From an uncultured archaeon (lineage in GTDB: Archaea > Halobacteriota > Methanosarcinia > Methanosarcinales > Methanoperedenaceae), in NCBI GenBank assembly GCA_902386135.1, contig CABMIB010000066.1, positions 1 to 64,000 of the forward strand: DNA of 64,000 nt, given 5' to 3'. Shown one piece after another: positions 16,336 through 25,855 of this stretch. Within the stretch, counting starts at the first letter, position 1. The number at the start of each line of letters is the position of its first letter. The notes below the pieces were generated by a model. It was given only the letters and a program-made list of their open reading frames with translations. It was not told the DNA's origin and did not search any database. Made by a program: the position numbers and the translations under genes.

Positions 16336-16698
16336 ATGAAACACAATTACAAAACAAACCTACAGTTATTAGACCTGATATCGGGTCTTAAGAAGCAATC
16401 AAGGGAGAAGCAGGTTCCGCTCTGGCGGGACATAGCGATACGGCTTGAGTGCCCGACAAGGCAGTGTCCCGAGGTCAATCTCAGCAGGATAAACAGGTAT
16501 ACAAAAGAAAAAGATATGATACTTGTACCTGGAAAAGTACTCGGGGCAGGTGAACTGGATCATCAGTTGACAGTTGCGGCCCTGAGCTTCAGCGGAAGCG
16601 CAAAAAGCAAGATTACCGCGGCAGGAGGCTCCTGCCTCAGTATCCGGGAACTCATGGACAGGAATCCTGAGGGTGCCAGAGTAAGGATAATGGGGTGA
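16336..16698 (+). CDS. rpl18e: Large-subunit ribosomal protein eL18 (L18e)
   Basis: 120 residues, the normal archaeal length. Characteristic blocks are TNLQLLDLISGLKKQSREKQVPLWRDIA near the start and KVLGAGELDHQLTVAALSFSGSAKSKI in the middle. A ribosome-binding sequence (ggagga at 16325-16330) precedes the ATG. It heads the rpl18e-rpl13-rps9-rpoN cluster conserved across Archaea. The genes that usually precede it (rps13, rps4, rps11, rpoD) are not here; a long unusual leader takes their place. Confidence 0.95.
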   Translation: MKHNYKTNLQLLDLISGLKKQSREKQVPLWRDIAIRLECPTRQCPEVNLSRINRYTKEKDMILVPGKVLGAGELDHQLTVAALSFSGSAKSKITAAGGSCLSIRELMDRNPEGARVRIMG

Positions 16699-16702
16699 AA
16701 TC

Positions 16703-17122
16703 ATGGCAGTAATTGACGCGAACAATCTTATCCTGGGAAGGATGGCAAGCCTGGTAGCCCAGCGATTATTAAACGGTGAAGAGATAAATATCATCAATGC
16801 TGAAAAGGTGATAATCTCCGGCGGAAGGGACGCGACATTCGGACGATACAAAAGATACATCGACAGGGGCTCGCGGGAGTTCGGCCCTCATTTCCCGAGG
16901 CGTCCTGACCAGATAGTGGCAAGGACGATACGGGGCATGATCCCCCACAAGAAGATGACCGGCAGGGAGGCATATAACAGGCTAAAAGTCTATATAGGAG
17001 TACCGCCGGAATTAAGTAAAGAGCAGGCAAATACATTACAGGACGCAAGCATCACGCGCCTGAGCACAAGTAATTACATAGTGCTCGGCGACCTGAGCAA
17101 GAGATTAGGTTCAAAATTTTAG
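16703..17122 (+). CDS. rpl13: Large-subunit ribosomal protein uL13
   Basis: 139 residues. It opens with VIDANNLILGRMASLVAQRLLNGE and carries the rRNA-binding blocks RTIRGMIPHKKMTGREAYNRLKVYIG, typical of archaeal uL13. It follows rpl18e after four bases, in the standard ribosomal order. Length and motifs are normal. Confidence 0.96.
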   Translation: MAVIDANNLILGRMASLVAQRLLNGEEINIINAEKVIISGGRDATFGRYKRYIDRGSREFGPHFPRRPDQIVARTIRGMIPHKKMTGREAYNRLKVYIGVPPELSKEQANTLQDASITRLSTSNYIVLGDLSKRLGSKF

Positions 17123-17131
17123 GAGTAATAC

Positions 17132-17530
17132 ATGAAAATCGTTAATTCATCCGGAAAAAGGAAAACCGCAATCGCCCGCGCAACCCTGCGGGAAGGTAAG
17201 GGGCGGATAAGGGTGAACAATAAACCCATTGAGATAGTAGAGCCCGAACTGATCCGCCTGAAAATGTCAGAACCCCTTGAATTCGCGAACAGCGTTATCC
17301 AGGCAGTAGATATCGACGTCAATGTACACGGCGGCGGTATTATCGGTCAGGCAGGCGCAGTCCGTACAGCCATCGCCCGCGGTCTTGTGGAATGGACAAA
17401 TGATATGGCACTCAGAGATGCCATGGCACAGTACGACAGGAGTCTCCTCGTGAACGACACACGCTACAAGCTGCCCAAGAAGTTCGGCGGACGCGGTGCC
17501 AGAAAGAGAAGACAGAAATCATACAGGTGA
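17132..17530 (+). CDS. rps9: Small-subunit ribosomal protein uS9
   Basis: 132 residues, normal for archaea. [24 protein letters not shown] starts the protein, [26 protein letters not shown] is in the centre, and the basic tail [14 protein letters not shown], which contacts P-site tRNA, ends it. It is the third gene of the operon, nine bases after rpl13, preceded by 'aggagtaata'. Confidence 0.97.
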   Translation: MKIVNSSGKRKTAIARATLREGKGRIRVNNKPIEIVEPELIRLKMSEPLEFANSVIQAVDIDVNVHGGGIIGQAGAVRTAIARGLVEWTNDMALRDAMAQYDRSLLVNDTRYKLPKKFGGRGARKRRQKSYR

Positions 17531-17533
17531 AAC

Positions 17534-17719
17534 ATGATACCGGTACGATGCTTTTCATGCGGGAAAGTCATCTCCAGCGCATGGGATGAGTACAAAAAAC
17601 GGAGCCAGACAGAGGATCCGGGCAAAGTACTCGACGACCTGGGTATAGAGAGATACTGCTGCAGGAGAATGCTTCTCACCCATGTGGAGCTGGTGGACCT
17701 GCTGGCGCCGTACCAGTGA
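17534..17719 (+). CDS. rpoN: DNA-directed RNA polymerase subunit N (Rpb10)
   Basis: 61 residues. The atypical zinc site is complete: CFSCGKV near the start and [16 protein letters not shown] near residues 43-60. It binds the RpoD/RpoL assembly platform of archaeal RNA polymerase. It starts three bases after the rps9 stop and ends three bases before the tRNA-Pro gene, so all are probably made as one transcript. Confidence 0.96.
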   Translation: MIPVRCFSCGKVISSAWDEYKKRSQTEDPGKVLDDLGIERYCCRRMLLTHVELVDLLAPYQ

Positions 17720-17722
17720 GGA

Positions 17723-17797
17723 GGGGTTGTAGGGTAGTCTGGTCCATCCTACGGCGTTCGGGACGCCGTGACCTGAGTTCAAATCTCAGCAACCCCA
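17723..17797 (+). tRNA. tRNA-Pro (anticodon CGG)
   Basis: 75 bases. Acceptor stem ggggttg (17723-17729) pairs with caacccc (17790-17796), with discriminator A at 17797. The anticodon stem cggcg/cgccg encloses the loop ttcggga, giving anticodon CGG. The T arm is ctgag-ttcaaat-ctcag. No CCA is encoded. It lies inside the ribosomal/RNA polymerase operon between rpoN and rpoK. I see no intron. Confidence 0.95.
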
Positions 17798-17943
17798 TAT
17801 TCCGGGGCAAATGAAACGAACATGAACCACTCTCAGAGGGACTCTGGGAAAAAACAGTATATGATTAATACATTTGTAATAATATATTTGTGCATGTCCA
17901 TTGTACTTACTTAACTTCTGCATACTTGTTTTGAGGTGATTAA

Positions 17944-18144
17944 GTGGTCGAAACTAAATTTACTCGATATGAAAAGGCAAGAATTATCGGAGCAAGGGCA
18001 CTTCAGATATCTATGGGTGCTCCCGTATTGATAGAAACAGATAAAAAAGAACCTATAGATATCGCAATGGAGGAACTGGAGAAGGGAGTTATCCCTATCA
18101 CAGTAAAAAGAGCAACGGAAGAGATAGAACCAATAGCAGCATAA
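17944..18144 (+). CDS. rpoK: DNA-directed RNA polymerase subunit K (Rpb6)
   Basis: 66 residues with the Rpb6 core: [28 protein letters not shown] and a C-terminal [13 protein letters not shown]. It starts with GTG at 17944, preceded by 'gaggtg' seven bases upstream. A TATA-like 'taatatatttg' near 17879-17889 suggests its own promoter after the tRNA gene. The 146 bases between the tRNA and this start hold no other gene. Confidence 0.95.
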   Translation: MVETKFTRYEKARIIGARALQISMGAPVLIETDKKEPIDIAMEELEKGVIPITVKRATEEIEPIAA

Positions 18145-18156
18145 AAGGTGACGAAC

Positions 18157-18783
18157 ATGGAAAATATCGTTGATATCAAACAGGATGTAAAACAGGATAC
18201 AGGTTATGAATCAATTATTCCTCAGGATGAATATCTTACTGCAGGAATTCACATAGGTACGCAGCAGAAAACAAAAGAAATGATGCGTTTCGTATATCGC
18301 GTAAGGACGGATGGGTTGTATGTGCTTGATATACAGGCTACAGACCAGCGGATACGGCTTGCGGCAAAGATGCTTGCAAAATACGACCCGCAAAGGATAC
18401 TGGTAGTGTCCGCCAGGCAGTACGGTCATTATCCTTCGGAGATGTTCGCAAAAGCGATAGGCTCAAGGGCAATAACAGGCAGGTTTATTCCGGGCACCCT
18501 GACAAACCCGAAACTGCATATATACGTAGAGCCCGATATCCTTGTGGTAACAGACCCCGCAGGCGATGCTCAGGCTGTGAACGAAGCGATCAATGTCGGG
18601 ATACCGGTCATTGGTCTGTGCGATACCAATAATTCAACATCCAATGTGGACTTTGTGATCCCAACCAACAACAAAGGTAGAAAAGCACTCGCATTGATCT
18701 ACTGGCTTCTTGCAAAGAAGACGCTTGAGGAAAGAGGAGATACCATTAATTACACTGTAGCCGATTTCGAGGCTGAAATATAA
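18157..18783 (+). CDS. rps2: Small-subunit ribosomal protein uS2
   Basis: About 208 residues from the ATG at 18157, preceded by 'aggtga'; a GTG at 18148 would add three. Family blocks: [66 protein letters not shown], and [38 protein letters not shown]. Follows rpoK as in other euryarchaea. Confidence 0.96.
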   Translation: MENIVDIKQDVKQDTGYESIIPQDEYLTAGIHIGTQQKTKEMMRFVYRVRTDGLYVLDIQATDQRIRLAAKMLAKYDPQRILVVSARQYGHYPSEMFAKAIGSRAITGRFIPGTLTNPKLHIYVEPDILVVTDPAGDAQAVNEAINVGIPVIGLCDTNNSTSNVDFVIPTNNKGRKALALIYWLLAKKTLEERGDTINYTVADFEAEI

Positions 18784-18789
18784 CCTGAT

Positions 18790-19587
18790 ATGAGGGCCCC
18801 GGCAGTTTCAGGACAGTTCTATCCCCGCAGTAAAAACGACCTTCTCAGGGAAATCAGCAGATATTTTACCGGCATCTCACAGACCAGGAGGGCAGTTCTT
18901 GGCGCTGTGGTACCTCACGCAGGCTATATTTATTCGGGAAGGACTGCTGCCCATGTATATGCTTCGTTGCCTGATGCCGGCACCTTTGTGATGCTTGGGC
19001 CCAATCATACGGGTTACGGCTCGCCGGTGTCTGTTTCTTCCGAGACATGGAGCACTCCGCTGGGCGAGGTTGGCGCCGACCTTGAATTTATCAGGGCGCT
19101 TCCCAGGAGAATTATTTACCAGGATGAGACCGCCCATAAATACGAGCATTCCCTTGAAGTACAGCTACCTTTCTTGCAGTACCGGTTTAAGGATTTCAAG
19201 ATCGTCCCCATTTGCATGGGGATGCAGGATGAGGAAACCGCAGTGGAAGTGGGGCAGGAAATAGCTGAAGCTGTGCACAGGGTCGATAAGAAAGTAGTGA
19301 TAATAGCATCAAGCGATTTCACCCACTACAGGCCGGATAAAGTAGCAAGGGAGAATGATAAGTACTATATTGAATCAATCCTGAACATGGACATCCCGGG
19401 TTTTTATCAGCGGTTACAGAAGCGTGATGCCTCTGTATGCGGATACGGACCGATCGCCGCGATGCTTGCTGCCGCAAAAAGCCTCGGCGCAAAAAAGGCC
19501 GCGTTGCTAAATTACAGCACAAGCGGCGATGCTACCGGCGATGTATCTGCCGTTGTGGGGTATGCCGGGATAATTGTAGAGTGCTGA
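18790..19587 (+). CDS. MEMO1-family protein (AmmeMemoRadiSam system protein B)
   Basis: 265 residues related to human MEMO1 and class III dioxygenases. Putative metal-site blocks are VPHAGYIYSGRTAAHVYA (about 40-57), LGPNHTGYG, HSLEVQLPFLQY and IASSDFTHYRPD, all with their histidines kept. The family often clusters with AMMECR1 and a radical SAM gene, but here it trails rps2, a common archaeal placement. The reaction in archaea is not settled. It starts seven bases after the rps2 stop. Confidence 0.88.
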   Translation: MRAPAVSGQFYPRSKNDLLREISRYFTGISQTRRAVLGAVVPHAGYIYSGRTAAHVYASLPDAGTFVMLGPNHTGYGSPVSVSSETWSTPLGEVGADLEFIRALPRRIIYQDETAHKYEHSLEVQLPFLQYRFKDFKIVPICMGMQDEETAVEVGQEIAEAVHRVDKKVVIIASSDFTHYRPDKVARENDKYYIESILNMDIPGFYQRLQKRDASVCGYGPIAAMLAAAKSLGAKKAALLNYSTSGDATGDVSAVVGYAGIIVEC

Positions 19588-19601
19588 ACTATCACTGTTT
19601 C

Positions 19602-20834
19602 TCACCCTTTGAACAACCACACCGTCTTCTCCAGTGCATCAATGAATTTACGCGCTTCCTCTTCGGTATTATACAGGTAAAGTGAAGCACGCACCGCAGC
19701 CTCGCATTTGCGGTAGTTGAACCAGGAATGCACGCAGAACGCGCCTGAACGCACTGCTATATTCTCGGTCTCATCCAGTATTATGGCGATATCATGCGCA
19801 TCGCCCCCCTTCGGGAATTCAAGAGTGAAAGTGATAATGCCGGATCTTTGCGCCGGGTCCTGCGGTCCTATTATTTTCAGCCCCGGTATGTTCTTTATAC
19901 CGTCGGTGATAACCCTGTTCAGCTTTTCTTCATGTTTCTCTATATTCGAAAGCCCGACATTCTTAAGATAATCCACAGCGGCGCCGCTCCCTATTATCCC
20001 GGCATAGTTCTGGAGCCCTGCCTCGAACTTCTCAGGCGGGGGCAGGAATTTTGCAGCTTCATAGGTGGTATCGCTCACAGTATCGCCTCCTACAAGAAAA
20101 GGCGCAAGTTCCTCAAGCAGGTGGTATTTCCCGTATAGCACGCCCATGCCTGTGGGACCGAGCATCTTATGCACCGAAAACGCAAAAAAATCCACATCAA
20201 GCGCCCTGACATCCAGAGTTTTATGGGGTGCGCTCTGTGCGCCGTCCAGCATAACAAGCGCGCCGTGATCGTGGGCTATTTTGATGAGTTCCCTTGCCGG
20301 GATGGTATAGCCGTCAAGGTTAGCGGTATGGACCATGCTCACAAGCCTGACGTTCTTTTTTTTGTTTAATGTTTCTTCAAAATTCCCAAGATCAAAAGTG
20401 TTGTCCGGGTTTGAATAAACGACCATGTGCTTTATTCCCTTCTTATGAACCTGCACCTGCCAGGGAATAAGATTTGAGTTATGCTCCCTGTCCGTTGTAA
20501 GGACTATATCCCCTTTCTTGAGATCAAGGCAATTGGCGATAAGGTTCAATCCCTCGCTGGTGTTCCGTGTGAAAATCACCTCTTCGGGGCGCTGTGCATT
20601 AAGAAATCCCTGGAACTTCTCCCTGACTTCGATAACTTTCTCATCCACCTTCTTTGCCATCTTATGAAGCGAGCGCCCGCCGCAAACGGGATATTCGTTA
20701 TAATATTCGTTCATTGCGTCCATGACCTGCGCGGGCTTCAGGGTCATGCAGGCGTTATCTAAATAGATCGGATATTTCCCGTTGCATTTTTTTTGCAGTA
20801 CGGGAAAATCAAGCCGAATTTTCTGGATATCCAT
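19602..20834 (-). CDS. sufS: Cysteine desulfurase, SufS/CsdA-like
   Basis: 410-residue PLP enzyme of aminotransferase class V. The PLP lysine lies in FAFSVHKMLGPTGMGVLYG (about 223-241), the phosphate/ring contacts in TRNTSEGLNL and MLDGAQSAPH, and the sulfur-carrying cysteine in VRSGAFCVHSWFNY near residue 373. It removes sulfur from cysteine for Fe-S cluster or thiolation pathways. SufBC-like scaffold genes are not adjacent. It is convergent with the MEMO gene, 14 bases apart. Confidence 0.88.
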   Translation of the reverse strand: MDIQKIRLDFPVLQKKCNGKYPIYLDNACMTLKPAQVMDAMNEYYNEYPVCGGRSLHKMAKKVDEKVIEVREKFQGFLNAQRPEEVIFTRNTSEGLNLIANCLDLKKGDIVLTTDREHNSNLIPWQVQVHKKGIKHMVVYSNPDNTFDLGNFEETLNKKKNVRLVSMVHTANLDGYTIPARELIKIAHDHGALVMLDGAQSAPHKTLDVRALDVDFFAFSVHKMLGPTGMGVLYGKYHLLEELAPFLVGGDTVSDTTYEAAKFLPPPEKFEAGLQNYAGIIGSGAAVDYLKNVGLSNIEKHEEKLNRVITDGIKNIPGLKIIGPQDPAQRSGIITFTLEFPKGGDAHDIAIILDETENIAVRSGAFCVHSWFNYRKCEAAVRASLYLYNTEEEARKFIDALEKTVWLFKG

Positions 20835-21043
20835 AGCGATTATAAAGTAGTCGGGATGCGATATATATGTTGGTGCGTGTTTTATTATAAAAAGATTTTA
20901 AACCAACAAAAGGTTTATGTGCGCTGGATATTATAATGTCTATAGCAGATATAACGTAGTTAATCTTAATCTGCCAGTGGGGAATGAACTTTGGGAATGA
21001 TTCTTTCAAAGAATCGTATAGCTGTATAAGATGAGGGTATAGG

Positions 21044-22027
21044 ATGCTATACACGATTTGCAGTAAATACCATCCGGGTGTAGACACTCATCTCAGGAAT
21101 GTGGGATTGCTGGGTTTGAGCAAGCACATTTATATCGAGGAGCTTTCGGAGATACCGGGTGATGCCACATCCTTGATTTTTGGTGCATGGCATATTTCTT
21201 ATGAGCCTGTGATAAAATTTGCCAGAAGAAAAGGTATAAAGATAGGGTACCTCTGGACTTCAAGCCCGACAGAGACCGAGCTTCACTCGATAATATTAGT
21301 CCAGCACCAGCATGAACTGCTATACCAGACATCAATCCCGACTGAGATGAACTATAAAGGGGAGATATCGCTCCTGAACCAGATACTTGCTATGAAGAAA
21401 AAAGATGAGATTGATTTCATATGGTTCGCTAAAAAAGACTTCCTCGCAGCTTTTGAGGATTACGGTGTTTTCTTTGCCCCTCATCCTGTGCAGGAAAGAC
21501 CAAAGAGAATCTTCGTTCCTGAAAAGAACAATATAAGCCTTTTCTTGTCGCCAGCAATAAAAAAGAACATATATTCCCAGTACCTTGCTTTCACAGCAGT
21601 TGCGCGCCGCATACCAGCCCTTCATCTTAGAACCAGCCTTCCTTTCCGCGCATCGCCTGATGTAACTGTTCTGGGATGGATGCCGCAGGCTGTATATGAT
21701 CAGGAAATCAACAATACATACCTTGCTCTCCACATCAGCCTCGCAGAATCGTTTGCATACGGTGCATACGAGTTCCTGGCGAGGGGTATTCCGTGCCTTA
21801 TATCGCCCACCATAGCCAGGAACTTCAACCTGCCTTTAGATAATGATATTGTTATCAAGAACGTGGATTCTGTAAAAGAGATCGCAGACAGGATACAATA
21901 TATGGTGGAATCCGATGAGAACTATTATAGGGAGCTAAGCGATGACCTGTATATGGCTATGAGAGAGTTGAAGGAGCATAATAATGCATCTATTGTGGAG
22001 ACATTCAGGGAGCAGGGGATAGTATAA
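21044..22027 (+). CDS. Glycosyltransferase-like protein (GT-B fold, group 1-like)
   Basis: 327 residues. The C-terminal half resembles the donor-binding domain of GT4-type enzymes: VTVLGWMPQAVYDQEINNTYLALHISLAESFAYGAYEFLARGIPCLISP. Here the SxxESFxxxxxEFLARGIP segment matches the usual E-x7-E pattern. The N-terminal domain is shorter than average. No membrane helix is seen. A divergent region with TATA-like elements separates it from sufS. The sugar and acceptor are unknown. Confidence 0.6.
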   Translation: MLYTICSKYHPGVDTHLRNVGLLGLSKHIYIEELSEIPGDATSLIFGAWHISYEPVIKFARRKGIKIGYLWTSSPTETELHSIILVQHQHELLYQTSIPTEMNYKGEISLLNQILAMKKKDEIDFIWFAKKDFLAAFEDYGVFFAPHPVQERPKRIFVPEKNNISLFLSPAIKKNIYSQYLAFTAVARRIPALHLRTSLPFRASPDVTVLGWMPQAVYDQEINNTYLALHISLAESFAYGAYEFLARGIPCLISPTIARNFNLPLDNDIVIKNVDSVKEIADRIQYMVESDENYYRELSDDLYMAMRELKEHNNASIVETFREQGIV

Positions 22028-22077
22028 GCAATGAATTGAGATGTTTGGCTTGTTGCCGGTATCTGGTTCCTGTGGCC

Positions 22078-23247
22078 TCAGCTCCACAGCTCCCCGCGCA
22101 GTATCGAATCCGTCTTGTCGTTTGTGCTCTTGAAGATCTTTCTTATCTTTACGAGGTATTCATCGCCCACCGGTTCAGGCTCTTCAAAGATTGCATCCAC
22201 GCCCAGCAACCGCAGATGTTCCTTGAACTCATCCACGGTTCTCAGGTTCCTGACCCTTATCTGTACGGTCTCAGTGATCCTCTCGCCTTCTTTTTTCCTA
22301 TTAATCGTCTTTATCATGGGCTGCAGGATGCTCTCACCAAGTCTCTGGCACCTTTTCCTCTGGCTCTCTTCATCCTCGTCCCATTCCACGGACTGGAACG
22401 CTTCCCTGCACACCCTAGGGAAGAAAAAATCCCTGCCGTAGTCGTTGTAGAATTCAAAAGCATACCTCAGGTCGGCGCTGTTGCTCAGCGAACTTGTATA
22501 TTTTACCGGAGGTAGCGCCATTTGCGGATCTTTGATAACAACGCCTTCATTCAATGCGCTTCCGAATCCCTTGATGATTTTCGTAACCTCTAAGTGCGCT
22601 TCGTCCACACTGTACTCTCCGAAAAGCCTGACAGAATTAAGACCGTACTCCTCTACCAGCGCCCGCCTTTCCATTACCGGCACAGGCTTTCCCGACACTT
22701 TTTCCCTGATATCGAATACAAAAAACTCAAGGGATTCGATATCATAAATCGACTTAGGAACGTAAGGGCTGTCCGGACCCACCATTTCGCCACACAGCAT
22801 AAGTCCGGGATGGTTATGAAAAAACTCCCTGCCGACGAGTTTATTTGCTTTTTCGGTGGTGTACGGGCATACGAAGCCGCCGCGTGTAAGAGCTGCAAGC
22901 GTATCCCCGATAAATGCTATTCTTGTATTGTAACCGTTCATTTTCTCTTCAACAACAACCTTCTCGCATGAAGAAAAATGTTTAACTATGCCGGGGTAAA
23001 GCATTAAAACACGTGAGATCTTGGGAAAACCGCGGACAATATCGAACGGTTCAACGAATATGGCAGTACCACCCTCGATGCTCGATACGGGCTTATCGAA
23101 CCTGAATAATTCTCGCGGGGAATAAATGTACTGTAAGATCCTCCTTTCCAGTGCGCCTGTTATCCTGTATTCTGGAATATCCAGGAGTTTTGCCACTTTT
23201 CCGGCATCAAGCTTATCAAGCAGTTCAGGGGAGACATCATGTCTCAT
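22078..23247 (-). CDS. ATP-dependent RNA ligase, archaeal Rnl3 type
   Basis: 389 residues. Nucleotidyltransferase motif I is EKMNGYNTR with the adenylated lysine at about residue 102. Motif III-like LMLCGEMVG, motif IV-like NEGVVIKDP and a motif V lysine in PPVKYTSS follow. C-terminal helices match the Pab1020/MTH1221 family, homodimeric ligases that can circularise RNA. It is the last gene of the five-CBS operon, six bases after it. No metabolic reason for that linkage is known to me. Confidence 0.85.
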   Translation of the reverse strand: MRHDVSPELLDKLDAGKVAKLLDIPEYRITGALERRILQYIYSPRELFRFDKPVSSIEGGTAIFVEPFDIVRGFPKISRVLMLYPGIVKHFSSCEKVVVEEKMNGYNTRIAFIGDTLAALTRGGFVCPYTTEKANKLVGREFFHNHPGLMLCGEMVGPDSPYVPKSIYDIESLEFFVFDIREKVSGKPVPVMERRALVEEYGLNSVRLFGEYSVDEAHLEVTKIIKGFGSALNEGVVIKDPQMALPPVKYTSSLSNSADLRYAFEFYNDYGRDFFFPRVCREAFQSVEWDEDEESQRKRCQRLGESILQPMIKTINRKKEGERITETVQIRVRNLRTVDEFKEHLRLLGVDAIFEEPEPVGDEYLVKIRKIFKSTNDKTDSILRGELWS

Positions 23248-23253
23248 CCCCGA

Positions 23254-24039
23254 TCAACTCTTTTTAGCCAGGTGCCTTATGATACCTCTCCTGCTTATTA
23301 CACCCACCATTTCATCCTTGAGATTCAGAACAGGCACCCCGCCTATGTTCTCATTAAGGAGTAACGATATGACATCGGATACGAGGGTGTTCGTTCTGAC
23401 CGTTTTCACATTATTGGTCATGATATCCCCTACGATGAGGTTGCGGATCCTCTCATCCTGCTGGTTATCGGGCACGAGGGTCCTGAAATTCATCATTGCC
23501 CTTGCAACATCCCTTTCTGTGATTATGCCTACGAGGTCGTCGTTCTCAGTTACCGGAAGCCTCCCTATATCATTGTCCAGCATCAGGCGCCGTGCATGGG
23601 AGACCCTGTCGTTCACGCTGACCGATATCGGCTGCTTCATGATCTCAGCCGCATAACCTTTTACGGCGTTGGTGGCTGCTTTGAGGATCTCACGAGGCGT
23701 CACCCAGCCCATGAGCTTGCTATTATCGGTCACAACAAGAACCCCGCCGGTCCTGTCCATCAGGGCGATAGCATCTTCGATACCTGTATCGGGAAGGACC
23801 TTTGTGAATGCGTTCGTAGTCGCATTTGCAACATGGATCGAGGATGCGGGAAGGTTCGACTTCTTCCAGGTTCCCAGCTTCCCGGCGATGCATCTCATTG
23901 TGATTATACCCAGTATATCGTTCCCGTTCACCACAAGAAGCCTGCGCGTATCGTGTTTATCCATCAGTTCCATCGCGTGCGAGATCATGTCTGATTTGTG
24001 CACCTGTATCGGTTCTATCATTATGTCTTTTACCTTCAT
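23254..24039 (-). CDS. Four-CBS-domain protein
   Basis: 261 residues made of four CBS motifs (about 1-60, 70-130, 135-190, 200-261), with hallmarks DIM...P, GILGIIT-type strands and GIITERD. There is no attached catalytic domain. Such proteins usually bind adenine nucleotides or SAM in the cleft between paired CBS motifs. Fifth and last CBS gene of the operon, six bases before the RNA ligase gene. Confidence 0.85.
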   Translation of the reverse strand: MKVKDIMIEPIQVHKSDMISHAMELMDKHDTRRLLVVNGNDILGIITMRCIAGKLGTWKKSNLPASSIHVANATTNAFTKVLPDTGIEDAIALMDRTGGVLVVTDNSKLMGWVTPREILKAATNAVKGYAAEIMKQPISVSVNDRVSHARRLMLDNDIGRLPVTENDDLVGIITERDVARAMMNFRTLVPDNQQDERIRNLIVGDIMTNNVKTVRTNTLVSDVISLLLNENIGGVPVLNLKDEMVGVISRRGIIRHLAKKS

Positions 24040-24048
24040 AGTCTCACC

Positions 24049-24903
24049 TTACAGAGTTAAAATTGCATTTACTATGTTATCGCCCGTCAGTATTCCCATG
24101 AATCCATTATTCATTACCGGCAAACCATTTATTCTCTCTTTTACCATTATCCCTGCAGCGTATGTTGCAAGGTCATCGTTCTTAACGGTTATAAGGGGAG
24201 TGGACATTATGTCTTCGGCAACGAGGGGCACATCCCTTACATACCTGTACTGTTTCTTCCCGGCATAGCTCTCCTTGCGTGTCATCTTTATTTCTTTCTG
24301 GGGCAGGTCGCCGGTTTTGTTCCTCAGTTCCGTAAATGTCAGGTTCGAACTCGTGATAATCCCCACAGGCTTATCGTTATCCTCAAGGACAACTGCCCTG
24401 TCCATTAAATTTGCCTCAAGCTCGTAAAGGATATGACTTATAGTGTGATGCCTGTGAACCGTCAAAGCGGGCACGATATTCAGATTACTGACTTTAAGTT
24501 CCAGTGGCTGTTCTGAGAAATATTTTATCAGATCCCACTTTGTTACGATACCTGTAACCTCATTTTTACTGTTCACTACAGGCAATCCGCTTATGTTATT
24601 CTCACGCATCAGTTCTGCCAGCTGCCTGGGTGTTGCGTCGGGAAATATCGTAATAAGGCTCTCGCTCATTACCTTCCGGATCGGGATATGGTCTATCGGT
24701 CTTCTGCGCCACTGCGGCTCAGCCTGGTCAAGCCTCCGGCTGATATCTTTTTTTGTCACTATCCCGATCGGCTTGTTATTTTCGATGATTACAAGTCTTC
24801 CGATCTTATGGCGCAGCATAAGGTTTCTTGCTCTTGCCACATTTTCTTCAGGCGATACTACGTAAACGGGAGAACTCATTATTTCTTTGATTTTCATAAA
24901 CAT
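24049..24903 (-). CDS. Four-CBS-domain protein
   Basis: 284 residues with four CBS motifs. The first begins KIKEIMSSPVYVVSPEENV and ends in PIGIVTKKDIS, the second is PIRKVMSESLITIFPDATP. The third is less typical (LNIVPALTVHRHHTISHILYELEAN). The fourth, after a basic linker with KKQYRYVRD, is AEDIMSTPLITVKNDD. No other domain is present. It lies nine bases upstream of the last CBS gene and four bases after the preceding one, so it is cotranscribed. Confidence 0.85.
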   Translation of the reverse strand: MFMKIKEIMSSPVYVVSPEENVARARNLMLRHKIGRLVIIENNKPIGIVTKKDISRRLDQAEPQWRRRPIDHIPIRKVMSESLITIFPDATPRQLAELMRENNISGLPVVNSKNEVTGIVTKWDLIKYFSEQPLELKVSNLNIVPALTVHRHHTISHILYELEANLMDRAVVLEDNDKPVGIITSSNLTFTELRNKTGDLPQKEIKMTRKESYAGKKQYRYVRDVPLVAEDIMSTPLITVKNDDLATYAAGIMVKERINGLPVMNNGFMGILTGDNIVNAILTL

Positions 24904-24907
24904 CCTG

Positions 24908-25846
24908 CTATTCGGCTATTGCCCGGACAATGTCGCGTTCTGTTATAATACCATTCAATTCCCCATTCTCAAGCACAGGGAGGGAACCCACGTTCTTTGC
25001 AAGCATTATACTTGCCGCCTCCCCCAGGTCCACGTCCGAACCTGTAAAAATAACATCCCTTTTTATCAGGGTGCGGATAGGCACATCAAAAACTTCGCTT
25101 ACGTTTCCTGTAATGAGGCGGTTAAAGATATCCCCGCTGCCCAGAAAACGCAGGATATCGGATGCGGTTATTATGCCTATAAGAATATTATCTTTTATGA
25201 TGGGAAGACGCCTGAATCCGTTATTTATCATGGACTTAGCCGCTGTTCCCACGGGCATATCGGGCGGGGCGGTCACTACGTTCCTGCTCATGTATTCACC
25301 TACTGTTTTGCCCATCCTGACATCGGATACGAGGAAGACAAAATCCCTCTCGGAGATTATGGCTTTCACCCTGTTATCCCCGTCAGTGATCGGGACTCCG
25401 CCTACATTCTCCTTTAACATGGTACCCAGCACGTCTTTGAGCGAATCCTTTTCATTGAGGCTTACCACGTTCTCTTCCATTATCTCGCTGATGCTGCCGT
25501 TAACTGCTGCAAGAATATTCCCTTTGAACCTGTTCTTTACTATCAGATGTTTTGAACCTCCTCCCAGGAAATCAACAATATCCTGCGAGGTGACTATTCC
25601 TTTTAAGCGATTGGTGCCAGCATCTGCAATCGGGATCCTCCTGAAACCTTTATTCAACATAGTCTTTACAGCATCTATTATTGGCATCGTCGGCGGAATG
25701 GTCACTACGTCTCTTGATGCTATTGTCATAATATCACCGGGATGCTCCGAGATCCTGGTTTTAAAATCAAGAGGCTTTACGTTCCTTATATACGCATCGC
25801 GAACTTCTTTTGTTATGGTTGTGTTTTTTTTGCCGGGATTGTTCAT
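24908..25846 (-). CDS. Four-CBS-domain protein
   Basis: 312 residues. After an N-terminal extension (MNNPGKKNTTITKEVRDAY) come four CBS motifs: PGDIMTIASRDVVTIPP, SEIMEENVVSLNEKDS, VGEYMSRNVVTAPPD and IRTLIKRDVIFTGSD, each ending in a GIIT-ERD/SQD type strand. The alternation of motifs suggests a tandem Bateman-module pair forming a disc. Ligand unknown. Third gene in the operon. Confidence 0.85.
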   Translation of the reverse strand: MNNPGKKNTTITKEVRDAYIRNVKPLDFKTRISEHPGDIMTIASRDVVTIPPTMPIIDAVKTMLNKGFRRIPIADAGTNRLKGIVTSQDIVDFLGGGSKHLIVKNRFKGNILAAVNGSISEIMEENVVSLNEKDSLKDVLGTMLKENVGGVPITDGDNRVKAIISERDFVFLVSDVRMGKTVGEYMSRNVVTAPPDMPVGTAAKSMINNGFRRLPIIKDNILIGIITASDILRFLGSGDIFNRLITGNVSEVFDVPIRTLIKRDVIFTGSDVDLGEAASIMLAKNVGSLPVLENGELNGIITERDIVRAIAE

Positions 25847-25855
25847 AAAACTCCT

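Noticed and set aside
22036-22515. Plus-strand frame of 159 codons over the RNA ligase end
   Set aside because: Antisense shadow of the ligase gene, with no domain.
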